From Gnetum montanum (lineage: Eukaryota > Streptophyta > Gnetopsida > Gnetales > Gnetaceae), in contig MNCI01001941.1 in NCBI GenBank assembly GCA_015680685.1, positions 304,012-368,011 of the forward strand: a DNA stretch of 64,000 bases. Direction: 5' to 3'. The notes beneath the pieces are model-generated. The model saw only the letters and a program-made list of their open reading frames with translations. It did not search any database and had not been told where the DNA came from. Positions within the stretch are counted from its first letter, which is position 1. The number at the start of each line of letters is the position of its first letter. Shown here one piece after another: positions 23,636 through 34,229 of the stretch. The position numbers and the translations under genes were made by a program.

Positions 23636-23912
23636 CTGTGCAGGGCCTCCTTCCATGGCAGAATCCTGGCTTGGGGGAGACATTGGAGGAGCTCTTCACT
23701 CTCCTCCATGAATGCCAGAGCTACCTACTTCTTTTCCTTGCCCCCGCATGCTTTTCCTCTACCCTTGTCCTTCATGTCTTTCCATGCTCACGCTAATGCT
23801 GATGCTAACGCCTTAGCTCATGCTGCCTGTAGGTCATGCTGTTGTTCAAATTTCCAACAACTTACACTAATAGAAATGAGGCCTTGTACTCCAAAACCCC
23901 TTGTTCTACCCT

Positions 23913-23934
23913 CCCCCCCCCCCCCCCCCCCCCC
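23913..23934. repeat. Poly-C run (22 bases)
   Basis: An uninterrupted C homopolymer upstream of the proposed antisense start (poly-G on that strand). The length in the assembly is unreliable. Confidence 0.9.
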
Positions 23935-24351
23935 GCCTAATATTTTCAATTTAATTTAATTTGTTTTATTGCCTTTTATTTTATTTCCTCTTTTTTCTAA
24001 TTTTAATTTATGGTAGTTACATGTTATTGTTTGTGTCATCTTTGCCTTGTGTTCGCCCAATTTTCCTTATTATTCCAGCCTCTGGAAATGAGGCCCAAAA
24101 TTTCTTATGAAGAAGAGGAGGAAAGTGCAGAAAATCAACAACAATAAATAAATAAACATATATAAACATATGGAAATGGCATAAAATTCATAAAAGTTTA
24201 AAACCCCCACGACCTTATTGTTCACTCGAAAATTTAAAATTTAAAAATGTAGAATTTAAAAGTAAAAAATTTAAAAATTTAAAAATAGTGCATATACTCA
24301 GTCCAAATGACAAGTCAACTGCCATATGGCTCGGTATGGCCTTAAACTACC
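23935..24351. other. AT-rich junction before the RT of element A
   Basis: Contains A-rich low-complexity sequence (AATTTAAAAATT words, 24,225-24,290) and one copy of the TTAAACTACCATGACTACC repeat at about 24,333, just before RT coding resumes. The exact joint between foreign DNA and element A cannot be set from sequence alone. Confidence 0.45.
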
Positions 24352-25350
24352 ATGACTACCACCGCATCTTCGAATTTTTGTCAGTACATAGTTCGCTCAT
24401 ATTTAGTAACTCCTTCACCAAGAGGGTGTCTCTTACTCTACTCTCATTTTAAATTGGTAGGAGAAAGCACATGGCCACCAAGAATATCCTCTCAACATTG
24501 TCTCAATGGACCATACGGGGAGGTAAAAAGAGTAATCAACCCAGAATCCTTGGATTTAAATCCATCCACCTATACTAATTTAATAGCCTCCACTCAAGAA
24601 ACATCAGATTGGCCTAAAAACGTGACTAAAACTCTAGATCTAGAAGCTGATAATATCACTGAATATCCTCTAGTTGAAATCCCCATTACCATGGTTAATG
24701 GCGAAACCAAAGCATTGAAATTAAGTTCCTTACTAGACTCGCAACTTGTAGGTGACATCACTCAAGTGTTAAAAGATAACATAAAAACATTCGCATGGTC
24801 ATATACTAACATGCCAGGACTAGACCCCCAGATAATCCAACACAACATTATTCTTGATGAAAAAATTAAATCGGTGAAGCAAAAAGCAAGGAAGGTCAGA
24901 CCCAAGGTTGCATTGGCCATCCGTGCTGAAATCACAAAGCTCTATCAAGCTGGTTTCATCCGGGCCATTGACTATTTTGATTGGGTATCAAACATTTTTG
25001 TAGTCCCCAAGAAGAATGGTAGTATACGCATATGCATTGACTTCCGTGATCTCAACACAGCCACTATAAAGGACAATTTCCCGTTACCTAGCATTGATCA
25101 ACTTATTAACACAACTGCTGGGCATGCACTAGCATTCTTTATGGATGGATTTTCAGGATACAACCAAATAAGAATCAACTCAAAACATCAACTTAGAACA
25201 ACTTTCATGACACCTTGGGGTGCATTTTGTTATACAATGATGCCATTTGACTTTAAAAACGCAAGAGCTACATATCAATGAGCAATGACATACATATTTA
25301 GTGATTACATGCTCAACTTGCTCAATGATTATGTTGATGATATCGTAGTC
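24352..25350 (+). pseudogene. Reverse transcriptase of element A
   Basis: An open frame of 309 codons and its continuation. In order it shows VEIPITMVNGE (linker), FAWSYTNMPGLDPQI, RKVRPKVALAIRAEI, AGFIRAIDYFDWVSNIFVVPK, ICIDFRDLNTATIKDNFPLP, FMDGFSGYNQI, MTPWGAFCYTMMPF and YVDDIVV (active site, about 25,329). These are the hallmark blocks of Tat/Ogre RT. The palm catalytic Asp residues are present. One TGA at 25,279 sits in ATYQ-stop-AMTYIF. Coding then jumps straight into integrase: RNase H is missing. Confidence 0.85.
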
Positions 25351-26120
25351 AAATACTTCACAAAATGGGTAGAAGCTATTCCCCTTAGGAAGACCACATC
25401 AAAACACATTTGCACTTTCATAATAGAAAATATCATGACTCGTTTTGGTATTTCAATAACCATCAATTTGAAAATGGGCCACAGTTTAGCAATGCATATA
25501 CTAAAAGCTTTTGTGAAAGCCTAGGTATTAAACATGCATTTTCATCACCTTACTACCCACAGAACAATGGTCAGGTGGAGGCTACAAACAAAACTGTCAT
25601 CACTGTGCTAAAAAAGATGCTAAATCAAAGCAAGAAACGATGGCATGAACAATTAGTCTATGCATTGTGGGCATACCGAACAACACATCGTACATCTACA
25701 AGTAAAACTCCATATAGCCTTGTATATGGATTTAAAGTTGTTTTGCCTTTAGAATTACAAGTTCCCTCATTGAGGATAGCTCTTTCAGGCCTTCTCGATG
25801 AAAGTCAAAATAATGAACTACACATTGCTAACCTTGATTTAATAGAAGAAGAACATGTGCAAATGCTTGCTCAAATAGAATGGTACTAGAAACAACAAAG
25901 GAAAAGGCACAAACACGATCTCCATAAATGCCTGATTAAAGAAGGAGATCTAGTCCTTAAGGCTGCCTGTGAACATCCAGACAAATTCTCAACCAATTGG
26001 GAAGGGCCTAACTTGGTCACCAAAGTGTACAATAATGGAGCGTTCAAACTTGCTGACATGGATAGGAACGAATTTGGTAATCCCACAAATCATTTGTACC
26101 TAAAACGGTACTATGTCTGA
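25351..26120 (+). pseudogene. Truncated integrase of element A
   Basis: The RT frame ...YVDDIVVK runs directly into YFTKWVEAIPLRKTTS, which belongs in mid-integrase. Therefore RNase H, the integrase zinc-binding domain and the first catalytic Asp have been deleted at about 25,350. After a frameshift near 25,440 the frame gives FENGPQFSN, SSPYYPQNNGQVEATNKTV, WHEQLVYALWAYRTTHRTST and TPYSLVYG, ending in HLYLKRYYV and TGA at 26,118. The catalytic Glu within QVEATNK is kept. Confidence 0.85.
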
Positions 26121-26130
26121 TAAACTTGAG

Positions 26131-26470
26131 CCACAGAACAGTCCTGGCATCGTGACTTAAAACTAATACCACAAAATAGTCTTGGCATCATGACCTAAAA
26201 CTGATACCACAAAACAGTCCTAGCATCATGACTTAAAACTGATACCATAGAAAAGTCCTGGCATCATGACTTAAAACTGATACCACATAACAGTCTTGGC
26301 ATCATGAGTTAAAATTGATACCACAGAACAATCCTGGCATCATGACTTAAAATTGATACCATAGAACAGTCTTGGCATCATGACTTAAAACTGATACCAC
26401 AGAATAGTCTTGGCATCATGACTTAAAAATGATACCACAGAATGTCCTAGAGTCATGACAATAAATCACA
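26131..26470 (+). repeat. 38-bp tandem array in the 3' untranslated part of element A
   Basis: About nine copies of a 38-bp unit containing GATACCACA, AACAGTCCTGGCATCATG and ACTTAAAACT, starting right after the pol stop. Tandem arrays between pol and the 3' LTR are a known habit of Tat-lineage elements. Confidence 0.9.
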
Positions 26471-27845
26471 ACACAAATCTTTATTTGGTATGATGCTAAA
26501 CTACCACATCTGTCCGCCATGATGTGAAACTAGTATCCAGAGTCCACTAAGACTATAAGCTGGTTTTCCTCTTTACAGTCTACCATGACTATAAGCTAGC
26601 AATGCACCGTCCTCTACAACGTTAAACTGGCACCATCCAAAGGGTCATGTTGTGAAAGTAACCCACAATAGTTCACTAAGACTATAAACTGGCGATATCA
26701 CCAACGACCAGGCAAGAACTTGAAAGGATGTGTTGCTGCGATTGGCTGTTCATGTTCATGTTCCACAAAGACTTGCTACATGATTTATCTCATGGACCTA
26801 ATGAAGTTGATGTTGTTCATGATTCTATTTTCTTTGTAATTGCATATGATGGCTCCATCTCCTTGTTTAAAGTGCTTAGTTAACCTATTCATTTGTGTTT
26901 TTCTTGTCTTCTTGGAGTTGTGTTTGCAGGATGACATGCCTAAGGCATTTGTGCATAAGTGCACTTCATCATCGACCCATTCATAAGTACATTCCCGACT
27001 CTCGATACATCCCCTATTTCCATCATGCTCCCCTTAGCCTATTCAATTACACCCCCTTGATACATCCTACTCATCTCAAAACTCTTGATACATTGTGGCA
27101 CATTGTGACTCTCTAAGTACTTGCAATGCAAAACACAATATATGGTACTTGACACAAAATGCAAGCACTCGAATACGAGCACAGCACTAAAAACAAGCTC
27201 TTTCAAAAAGACCAAAGAGAAAAGGAAAAGAAAGACAAAAAAAAAAAGCAAAAACAAAAGAAAAGAAGAAACAAATAAAAAGGAAAAGAACAAAAAGGTC
27301 AAAGAGAAAAATGCACGAAAAAGGTCTTCATGACCCCGTTGACATCATAAACCATGAACTATTGGCTTTTCTCATACAAGCCCCAGGCGAGAAGGCAATT
27401 GTCTAAAAAAAACAGCTACCCTTGTATCTCAAAGAGATCATGTTGCACATCATCACGTGGCTTTGGCTGTTTATGATGGGCCCCGTAAATGCTCTATAAG
27501 AGTCCCGTTTCTATAAAGAATGCGCTTTCTATGTCTTGGTCTCAAGTCTGCTGAAATCCAGATATTGACAAGGATCAAAGATATGGCTCATTCACATGAA
27601 ATCATTCCTCTCCCATAATCCTAGAAATAATCATAACCCTTGATCAACTCCTAAATTCCCCTAGTTACAATCCCTTGCATCTTGAACCACATTCCCTCAA
27701 TCCCATGTACTTTTGAAAATAGTGCGATGACATCCAGCCAAGGGCTGACAGTTAATACTTGATGCTTGTTTGTTCATGGTGTTTTGCACTTGTTTTTCAA
27801 TGCCTCTTGGGTGGATTCCTCCATATGTTAACAAAGAGGGGCCAA
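26471..27845 (+). other. 3' untranslated region of element A up to the polypurine tract
   Basis: Begins with looser repeats (GACTATAAACTGG, GCTAAACTACCACATCTG; 26,480-26,690). It later contains a purine-rich stretch at 27,200-27,320 that translates into Lys/Arg-rich nonsense. The likely polypurine tract is AACAAAGAGGGGCC (about 27,830-27,843), directly before the 3' LTR. No gene seen. Confidence 0.6.
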
Positions 27846-29442
27846 TGAAACACCACTAATTTCAGCCTAGCACTTTGAAATGAGAATTACTCAAGCCCTT
27901 TCGAAGATTTGGGAGGCAAAATTTGGCTAAGGCATGGAGCTCACACCCAGCTTGCCCAAGGTAGCTTGCTCACCCTCAGCGTGAGCAACTCCACATAATG
28001 TCAAAACTGAGTTAAAAATTATTTGATTTCTAAGTTGTTTTCAGAATATTTTTGGGATCATGCTACAAGTCACGCTACAGGTCACACTGCAACATGAGTC
28101 TAGCTTGACCAACTCTAGAAGCCTCCAAAACAAGTCGAAACGATCCAACTTCCAAGGTGCTAATCATCCTCAGAGTTCATGGTAGATGACCTCCAGTCCT
28201 AGCTTTAGAATTTCAAAATTCAAAATGTCATATTTTAGCTCAAAATTGCAAGTTTTCAGAAGTTTCTTCAAGTCACGCTACAGGTCATGCTACAACGTGA
28301 GTCCAGCGTGACCTGCCATAAATAGCTCAAAATAGGTTATTTTCAACCTCATTTTCTGACTCTCAAGATCAACCACAACCAAATAGTTGTTGCACTCAGG
28401 AATTAGGCTTCAAAGTTTGAAATTTGGTGAAAAAATTTGCAAGTCTTTGCTCACTCATGGTGAGGTCACGCTGCAGCGTGAGTGTAGTGTGAGTGCAGCG
28501 TGCGCACGCTCAAGTCATGCCAAGAAAAAATCAACTCACACTGGAAGTCTAGTGGAACCACTCAAATCTACACCAGACCATAGTCAAGTCACAAATCTAG
28601 AAGTTTCAACGGAGATAGAACCAATTTCTCTTGTTGTACATTATCATTGTAAATTTTCATTTGTGGGCTTGTCAAGTCCTCATAGTCCAAATTGTATATG
28701 CTTCCATGGGCTTGAGTAAGACACACGTTGTAAGATACGATGAACCTGGTCAAGAACATAGCTTGCCCACACATGTCCAACTCATGCACAGCTGCCCATC
28801 GGACATGTGTCACTTGATCCGCTTTCCTCTCATCTCCCAGCTGTTGATTCCATTCATGAATTCTGCACCTGAGCCTAGCCAAAACCTATAAATACCCTAT
28901 CAATTCACATAAATAGGGTTGGCAATTTTGAAGGTTGACGTCTTAGGAAACTTAGACCAACAATCCTTGCGTGCTCAGGCACACTTGACTCCTAGCACTC
29001 AAGCACTTCTAAAACACATCACATCACCCCGGGGCTTGGTGCTTGACTTGCCATCCACACATGCAGCTACACTTTGACTGGTGCACATCTTTTTCTAAGT
29101 AATACAATACAGTTCATTTTGCTAGCCATTATATGATTTACTCTATTTTACATTCAGCTTATGTTTTATTTGCGGCACTATTTCTGTATACACTCTTTTT
29201 ACATTTCGTTCATTACTTTTTACATTTCTTACATCATTAGTTATGATAACCCCAGCGCAAGCCATAGTTTACGCTCAGGGAAGTCCTTGGTTGATTTGTG
29301 TGCAGACCATCCAAGGCACTTTGCCTTCGTTTCCTTTTTCCAGCTTGTCCTCAGGCAAAGGCAGGGTCAGCTATGTCTGTCTGATGATCTTTCAGTGTTC
29401 ATTTTCCCTTCCAGCCTTACACTAATGATTTAGGTCAGAACA
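27846..29442 (+). repeat. Element A 3' LTR
   Basis: 1,597 bp, partner of 9,518-11,088. It keeps more CpG-containing forms of the TCACGCTGCA/GCGTGAG words than the 5' copy, including a perfect 16-bp palindrome at 28,466-28,481. TATA box CTATAAATA at 28,886. Ends GTCAGAACA before target duplication AGATT. Confidence 0.88.
28466..28481. promoter_or_regulatory. Perfect 16-bp palindrome in the A LTR
   Basis: TCACGCTGCAGCGTGA equals its own reverse complement. It lies about 420 bases upstream of the TATA box. The 5' LTR equivalent is TCACACTGCAACGTGA, changed at two CpG sites. The palindrome suits binding of a dimeric factor; this is inference. Confidence 0.45.
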
Positions 29443-29763
29443 AGATTAGATGCTTATGTTATGATTAGTTAAATGCTATTTACTTAGTTAATTTAAATTA
29501 GTTAATCTAATCACTTTTATCTTCCTTTGAACACGAAAATCATAAAATAAAAAATGATAAAAATTAGATGCCTCAGTTACACTTAACCATACCTGTGTAC
29601 ATCATAAGTGTAATTGGGAAGACAATAATTAACCTTAAGGCAAGATTCACTTCCTAGATGACTAGTGCACCAAAAATGATAAATTCCATGGAATTTAACT
29701 GGATTGCACATGAATGCTTTGTGATTTGTATGGTTGGGAAAAGGGGTACCTTGTCACTCATCA
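29443..29763 (+). repeat. Element B 5' LTR, right part
   Basis: Continues exactly where 9,517 stopped (AGATTAGATGCTTATG) and matches 41,932-42,236 of the 3' LTR to the end CTCATCA. Joined, the two parts give about 840 bp. Confidence 0.85.
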
Positions 29764-29764
29764 T

Positions 29765-29782
29765 TGGCACCATTGCTGGGAA
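29765..29782 (+). other. Primer binding site of element B (tRNA-Asp type)
   Basis: TGGCACCATTGCTGGGAA follows the LTR end by one base. It differs from TGGCGCCGTTGCCGGGGA by four transitions, three of them in CpG context, which suggests methylation-driven decay of an Asp primer site. Confidence 0.7.
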
Positions 29783-29919
29783 ATTTGTTTGTTGAAACAT
29801 GCACTATTTAGGTTTAAGTAAATGCCATTAATACCATTATACAAACCTCAAGGTCAATATCTTTCTCGCTATAGATACAATTATAAAAGCACACTAATAA
29901 TATAATATTATTTTGTAAA

Positions 29920-32560
29920 ATGTCTTCTTCTTTTCACAAGTGTGAAGAAGTTAAACTGCTAGTTCCATAAGAATGCAAAGTGGTATATACTCATCCAGAT
30001 GAGTATGTACCAAACTTCACCTTCATCCTACATTAGGATGAACAATTGCGATGGCGTGATATGGAGGGCAACATTGTCTTGCCCCTTAATCGATCTATGC
30101 TAGGGATGCTACTTAAAACTCTTAAAACATTGGGCATCTTAGATCTTCATGAAGAATACATTGTGGATAGATATGACACTCAAAACTACTGTTCCACTAA
30201 AACAAAACACAAGTGAGATTGACATCAAGAGAAGCTCCATGAGGGTACAAAGGGGAAACATTACACTAATCCCTTGTTCCTACTAAATCAAGATGAAAAT
30301 GAGGATCCTCCGACTAAAGGTTCTCAACATGAAGATTTTCCACCCCTTGATACTAGTGATGAGGGTGTGAACCTAAACCTACGATCCACTATTCATAGAC
30401 TAGGTTTAGGAAAAAGTGATAGCCAAGGTAGGGACTTGAGCAAGCATCACAATAGTAAGAGATCTAAGGATGGTAATCATAATAAGAAAACGATTGGTGG
30501 TGGACATCGTGGTGGTGGTGGAAATCCACCTTCCTCTTCATCCTCTTCATTTGATTCTAAATATTCCTCTGTATCTAATAGTTCTCATAGAAGCCACCAT
30601 TAAAATAATCATGATGAAGGTGATCAATGAGACAACAATGACCATGAAGGCTACCAAAATCAAAGGGGTGGCCAAAACCATCATCGACATCATTGATGTA
30701 GTGATGATGATAAACCTCTATTAGCAACTCGAAGTATGCGCAACATTATGGAGGCAATTAAAATTCCAAGTAGGCATATGAAAGATATTCAGATCAAGAG
30801 CTTGGACATGAAAAATATTCCAAGATTTGAGAGGGAGTGTAAATCTGATCTGTAGACACATCTACAAGCTTTCCATGATGCATGTGCCTTACAAAACATA
30901 GGAAATGAATGGTAGAAACTTAAGATTTTCCCAAGGATACTCATCAAGGAAGCTAAAACCTGGTACTAATCCTTGGAATCAGATTCTATTCATAGATGGA
31001 GTACCATGTTAGAGCTATTTAATAAAAAATATCAAACGTACTCCAAAGTGTCTAATCTAAGATGGCAAATCCAAGGCTGGAAACAAAGAACACATGAACC
31101 CTTAGATGCTTCCATGGGTAGATACTGTTCACTCTTACATTGATGCCCTAGTCATGGTTATTCTCAAAGGGGATAACTTTGCCACATCATAGATGGGCTC
31201 AGAGTTAAAACTAAAAGAACCCTTGGGGTGTATGCCCAAGGAAGATTGTCTGAACTAAGAGTTCATCAAATTCAAAGTCTAATTGAGCAGGTAGGAAAAG
31301 AAGAAGGTGAGCTATAAAAAATAAAAATTGTAGAAGAGTATAATAGGGATCCTTCCATTAGAAAAAAAGAGGTCTGATTTTGTGACGAGGAGGAGTGACC
31401 ACTTGATGAAGTGGTGAATAGAAAAACCTTGCCCATCCAAAAATATATTTCTGATATTTTGGCAAAGGTTGACAAATTATGGAACTCTTTGGAAGAAAAA
31501 TTTCAAATTTCTATGAAGATCACCAAGGAATCCAAAGAGCAAAATAGTGATCATAATTGCAAAAGGCACAAAGAAGCTGAATGTGCCTACCAAAGAAGTA
31601 AGGCCAAAGCTATAGCAGTAGAGGAAGTTGTGGAAACCAACTCTGATAATGAAACTAATTGTGATAGCTATCAATGTAAACATTCAAAGGAATGTTGCCA
31701 TGTGGTGTCACACTTACAAGAGTTTGGATTGTATGCATTGAACCCTTAATTAGCATGTAGGTAGGCACCTAGACGATTGCCTTATCCTCAAGGCAATCCA
31801 AGGTAGTTCTATGAGTAACAATAAGCTTACTACCCAAGTGGAACTCCTCCACAACCTTATGAATAATACCAATAGTGATACCAACACAATTGTGAGGAAT
31901 GTCACTACTAAGGTAGTAGTACCCTTATAGGCAACTAGATCCATATGGGTATTATGTTCAACAACCCATCTCCCCAAGAAGTTCTACAAGTAATACCTCA
32001 TTTCAGCATCACTATTACCCTCCAGAGTATCATTGAACACATTCATCTACTATAGGGGAAAACCCATATCCATATCATTCTTTGCATCCATCTACACACA
32101 CACCTCTAACTTCAACCCAGTTACCTCTTGCTCCATCCATGTAAAATGAGATTCATCCAAAGCTACAACAATGAAATGCTATAAGGGTTATACATTCACA
32201 ACTGGCTTTCTAACTGAGTGATCTGGACAATCAATTCAGAAAAAGACCTTTCTTTTGACCTAGTAATCCTTTTCAACCCTCACAATCTAGCCTAGCTAAT
32301 CATCATGCATCTCCAACACTCTCATCCTCTACATCAAATATCTTCGAGTGCCCTTCAAACCAACTACCACCTCAGATTTGCACTATGATGTTAACTCATG
32401 TTATTTCTAATTGGATCAAGGTTGGTAATCTTTCCATGAAAAGATCTAACCTAGGAAGTCCACTCATTTATTTATAGATCACTAGACATGAGCCATCTCC
32501 CATGACATGTACAAGGCTTGAAACCTACCACCTCTCAAGAAGAGTAACATTCATTTAGAA
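29920..32560 (+). pseudogene. Gag of element B
   Basis: Starts ATG at 29,920: MSSSFHKCEEVKLLVP, then a stop and HPDEYVPNFTFILH. Blocks seen: EGNIVLPLNRSMLG; a Ser/Gly/His-rich low-complexity linker at 30,440-30,600; IPRFEREC and EAKTWY-stop-SLES (capsid-like, about 30,810-30,980); LGVYAQGRLSELRVHQIQS; an acidic/Lys-rich stretch at 31,480-31,660; and CDSYQCKHSKECCHVV (31,660-31,710), a Cys/His cluster that could be a relic zinc knuckle. Many TAG stops stand where Gln is expected. Confidence 0.75.
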
Positions 32561-32569
32561 TTAGCATAT

Positions 32570-33235
32570 CAATCAATTACTATCCCTCTAGGGTTAGTAC
32601 AGGACATTGTGACCATAGTTTGTGGGTGGTCCTACCCTACTAATTTTTTGGTGATTAAGGTTGAAAATTGCAAAAGTGACTTCCCTATAATTATGGAAAT
32701 ATATTAGTTAAGCATGGTCGATGCACATATGGGCATAAGGGATCTATCTTTAGAAATCTTCAGAGAAAATGAATTAGACAATATAGAGAAGAAGCATATT
32801 TCATGTATCACATACAGTGATAATGGGTGCAATTGTGTGCAAAGGATTTGGTCCATCAAGAGTACACACATTAAAGCATGCAATTAGTGTGCACAATAAA
32901 TCAATATTCAAAGTTATCTATACGCAGCAACCACAAAATAGGAGGGCACCCAGTGGTTGATAGCTAACTTAGATAGTAGCACATTATGCATGGAACCAAC
33001 TAAGAGCCTAATATGTACTTATGTTAAAGGTATGAATAAGATTGAAGAAGTTCATTTCCAACTCTTTGATGAAGATGATGATACTTGTTGGAGAGAGTTG
33101 GAAATCCATAATAACTTTAAGCAAGAGCCCCTAGAGCTAAAAAATTTACCTGCTAGCATGGAATATGCATTTTTAAACAATGGTAAATTGATCATAATTA
33201 ATGCCAAACTTGCTTCTTAACAAAAAGAAAAGCTA
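32570..33235 (+). pseudogene. Protease/linker region of element B
   Basis: One frame gives WSYPTNFLVIKVENC, GIRDLSLEIFRENEL, NIEKKHISCITYSDNGC and then the open stretch 32,957-33,220 (IANLDSSTLCMEPTKS to GKLIIINAKLAS), which ends just before RT coding. I see no convincing DSGA active site, so the protease identity rests on position only. Confidence 0.5.
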
Positions 33236-33239
33236 TTGA

Positions 33240-33970
33240 AGGTAGTTAACAAGTGGCCAACAGACTCTGCTTGGTCATATCTAGAGCTAACAAGAATCAA
33301 TACAAGGATATGCCAGCATTTCATCTACACTGACATGGCCATGAAGCCTAGTGGGTAGCTACAAAAGTGGCTAAACCCCAAATTGAAATAGATTGTCAAA
33401 GAGGAAATTGAACAACTCCTCAAGAAAAGGTTCATCTATCCTATCATGGATAGTGAGTGGGTTAGCCCACTCATAATTGTGCTAAAGAAAGATGGAAAAT
33501 GGTAGGTCTGCATTGACTTTAGGCTATTAAATTTGGCAACATTTAAAGATCATTTCCCTTTGCCATTTGTGGATCAAGTATTGGACACCATATCTAGGCA
33601 TTATTATCATAGCTTCTTGGATGGTTATAGTGGCTATAACCAAATCCAAATTGCACTAGAAGATCAAGCCAAGACAACATTCACAAGTCCCTGGGGGAAT
33701 TTTGCATATTGTAAGATGTCATTTGGTCTCTGGAATGTCCCTAAAACATTTCAATGCTTGGTCCTTAGTATCTTCTAATAGCAAATTAGTATTGGTGTTA
33801 AAGTCTTCATGGATGACTTTTCCACCTATGAAGCTACATCTGAGCAAGCCTTGGACCACCTTGAGCAAGTATTGAAGAGATGTGTAGAAATAAATCTACA
33901 ACTCAACAAGGAAAAAAGCCATCTCATGGTCTAAGAAGGCATTGTTCTAGGGCACTAAATTTAACAAAAA
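33240..33970 (+). pseudogene. Reverse transcriptase of element B
   Basis: In order: FIYPIMDSEWVSPLIIVLKK, DGKW-stop-VCIDFRLLN, DHFPLPFVDQVLDTI, FLDGYSGYNQIQIALEDQ, TTFTSPWGNFAYCKMSFGL, VPKTFQCLVLSIF and VFMDDFSTY. The FMDD catalytic pair is present at about 33,810. The DHFPLPFxDQ and EDQxKTTFTSPWG strings are typical of Athila-type RT. At least five in-frame stops; most are TAG. Confidence 0.85.
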
Positions 33971-34229
33971 GGGATTGAGATAGACCCAAAAAAGATAAGG
34001 GCCATCCAAGGAGTAACACACTAACCAAAGATCATTAAAGATGTTTGGTTATTCCTTGGACACACTAGCTACTATCGGTAATTCATAGAGAATTTCTCTA
34101 AGATTGTAAAGCCATTGGTAGAGCTTACAAAGAAAGATGCACCTTTCATCTAGACTAAGAAATATGAACATGCATTCCAATAGTTAAAAGAGAAACTCAT
34201 AGAAACACCAATCCTATGAGCACTAGACT

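Larger units (their letters stand above)
18786..23709 (-). pseudogene. Intron-containing antisense gene inside element A (helical + coiled-coil protein)
   Basis: Unknown function. Reading the minus strand, I find exons at 23,709-23,636, 22,326-about 22,210, about 22,080-21,877, 21,781-21,510, 21,408-20,362, 20,256-19,945, 19,852-19,649 and 19,563-18,786. Junctions have GT donors (GTAAAT, GTATGC, GTAAAT, GTAAGT, GTATGT, GTATAT, GTGAGT) and AG acceptors, several after a pyrimidine tract. The frame is kept across junctions 1-2, 3-4, 4-5, 5-6, 6-7 and 7-8; only 2-3 is unclear. The proposed start is MEESEELLQCLPQ at 23,709. About ten single-codon stops and one frameshift in the last exon make it a pseudogene now. 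It is opposite in sense to A's gag-pol and lies between protease and RT. Antisense extra ORFs are known in the Tat lineage (gene 23 of Grande). A captured host gene is the alternative. Confidence 0.68.
9518..29442 (+). mobile_element. Element A: Tat/Ogre-type Ty3/gypsy retrotransposon
   Basis: Two LTRs in the same orientation (9,518-11,088 and 27,846-29,442) start TGAAACACCAC and end GTCAG(T/A)ACA. The flanking bases AGATC (9,513-9,517) and AGATT (29,443-29,447) form a 5-bp target duplication with one mismatch. The pre-insertion site can be read from the uninterrupted B 3' LTR. Inside, in order: primer site, minisatellite, gag, zinc-knuckle-like motif, protease, about 9 kb of foreign or rearranged DNA, RT, truncated integrase, 38-bp tandem array, purine-rich stretch, polypurine tract. 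The RT motifs (SYTNMPGLDPQI, FMDGFSGYNQI, NARATYQ) fit the Tat/Ogre lineage. The element is dead: stops in gag, and RNase H is missing. Confidence 0.85.

Noticed and set aside
26131-26470. CRISPR-like array
   Set aside because: The repeats are contiguous with no unique spacers, in a plant retroelement 3' region.
27121-27333. Lys/Arg-rich small protein
   Set aside because: It is the translation of a purine-rich low-complexity stretch near the polypurine tract of element A.
28387-28891. Open frames inside the A 3' LTR as genes
   Set aside because: They cover palindromic U3 sequence, overlap on both strands and have no domain; the same frames are found or broken in the 5' LTR.
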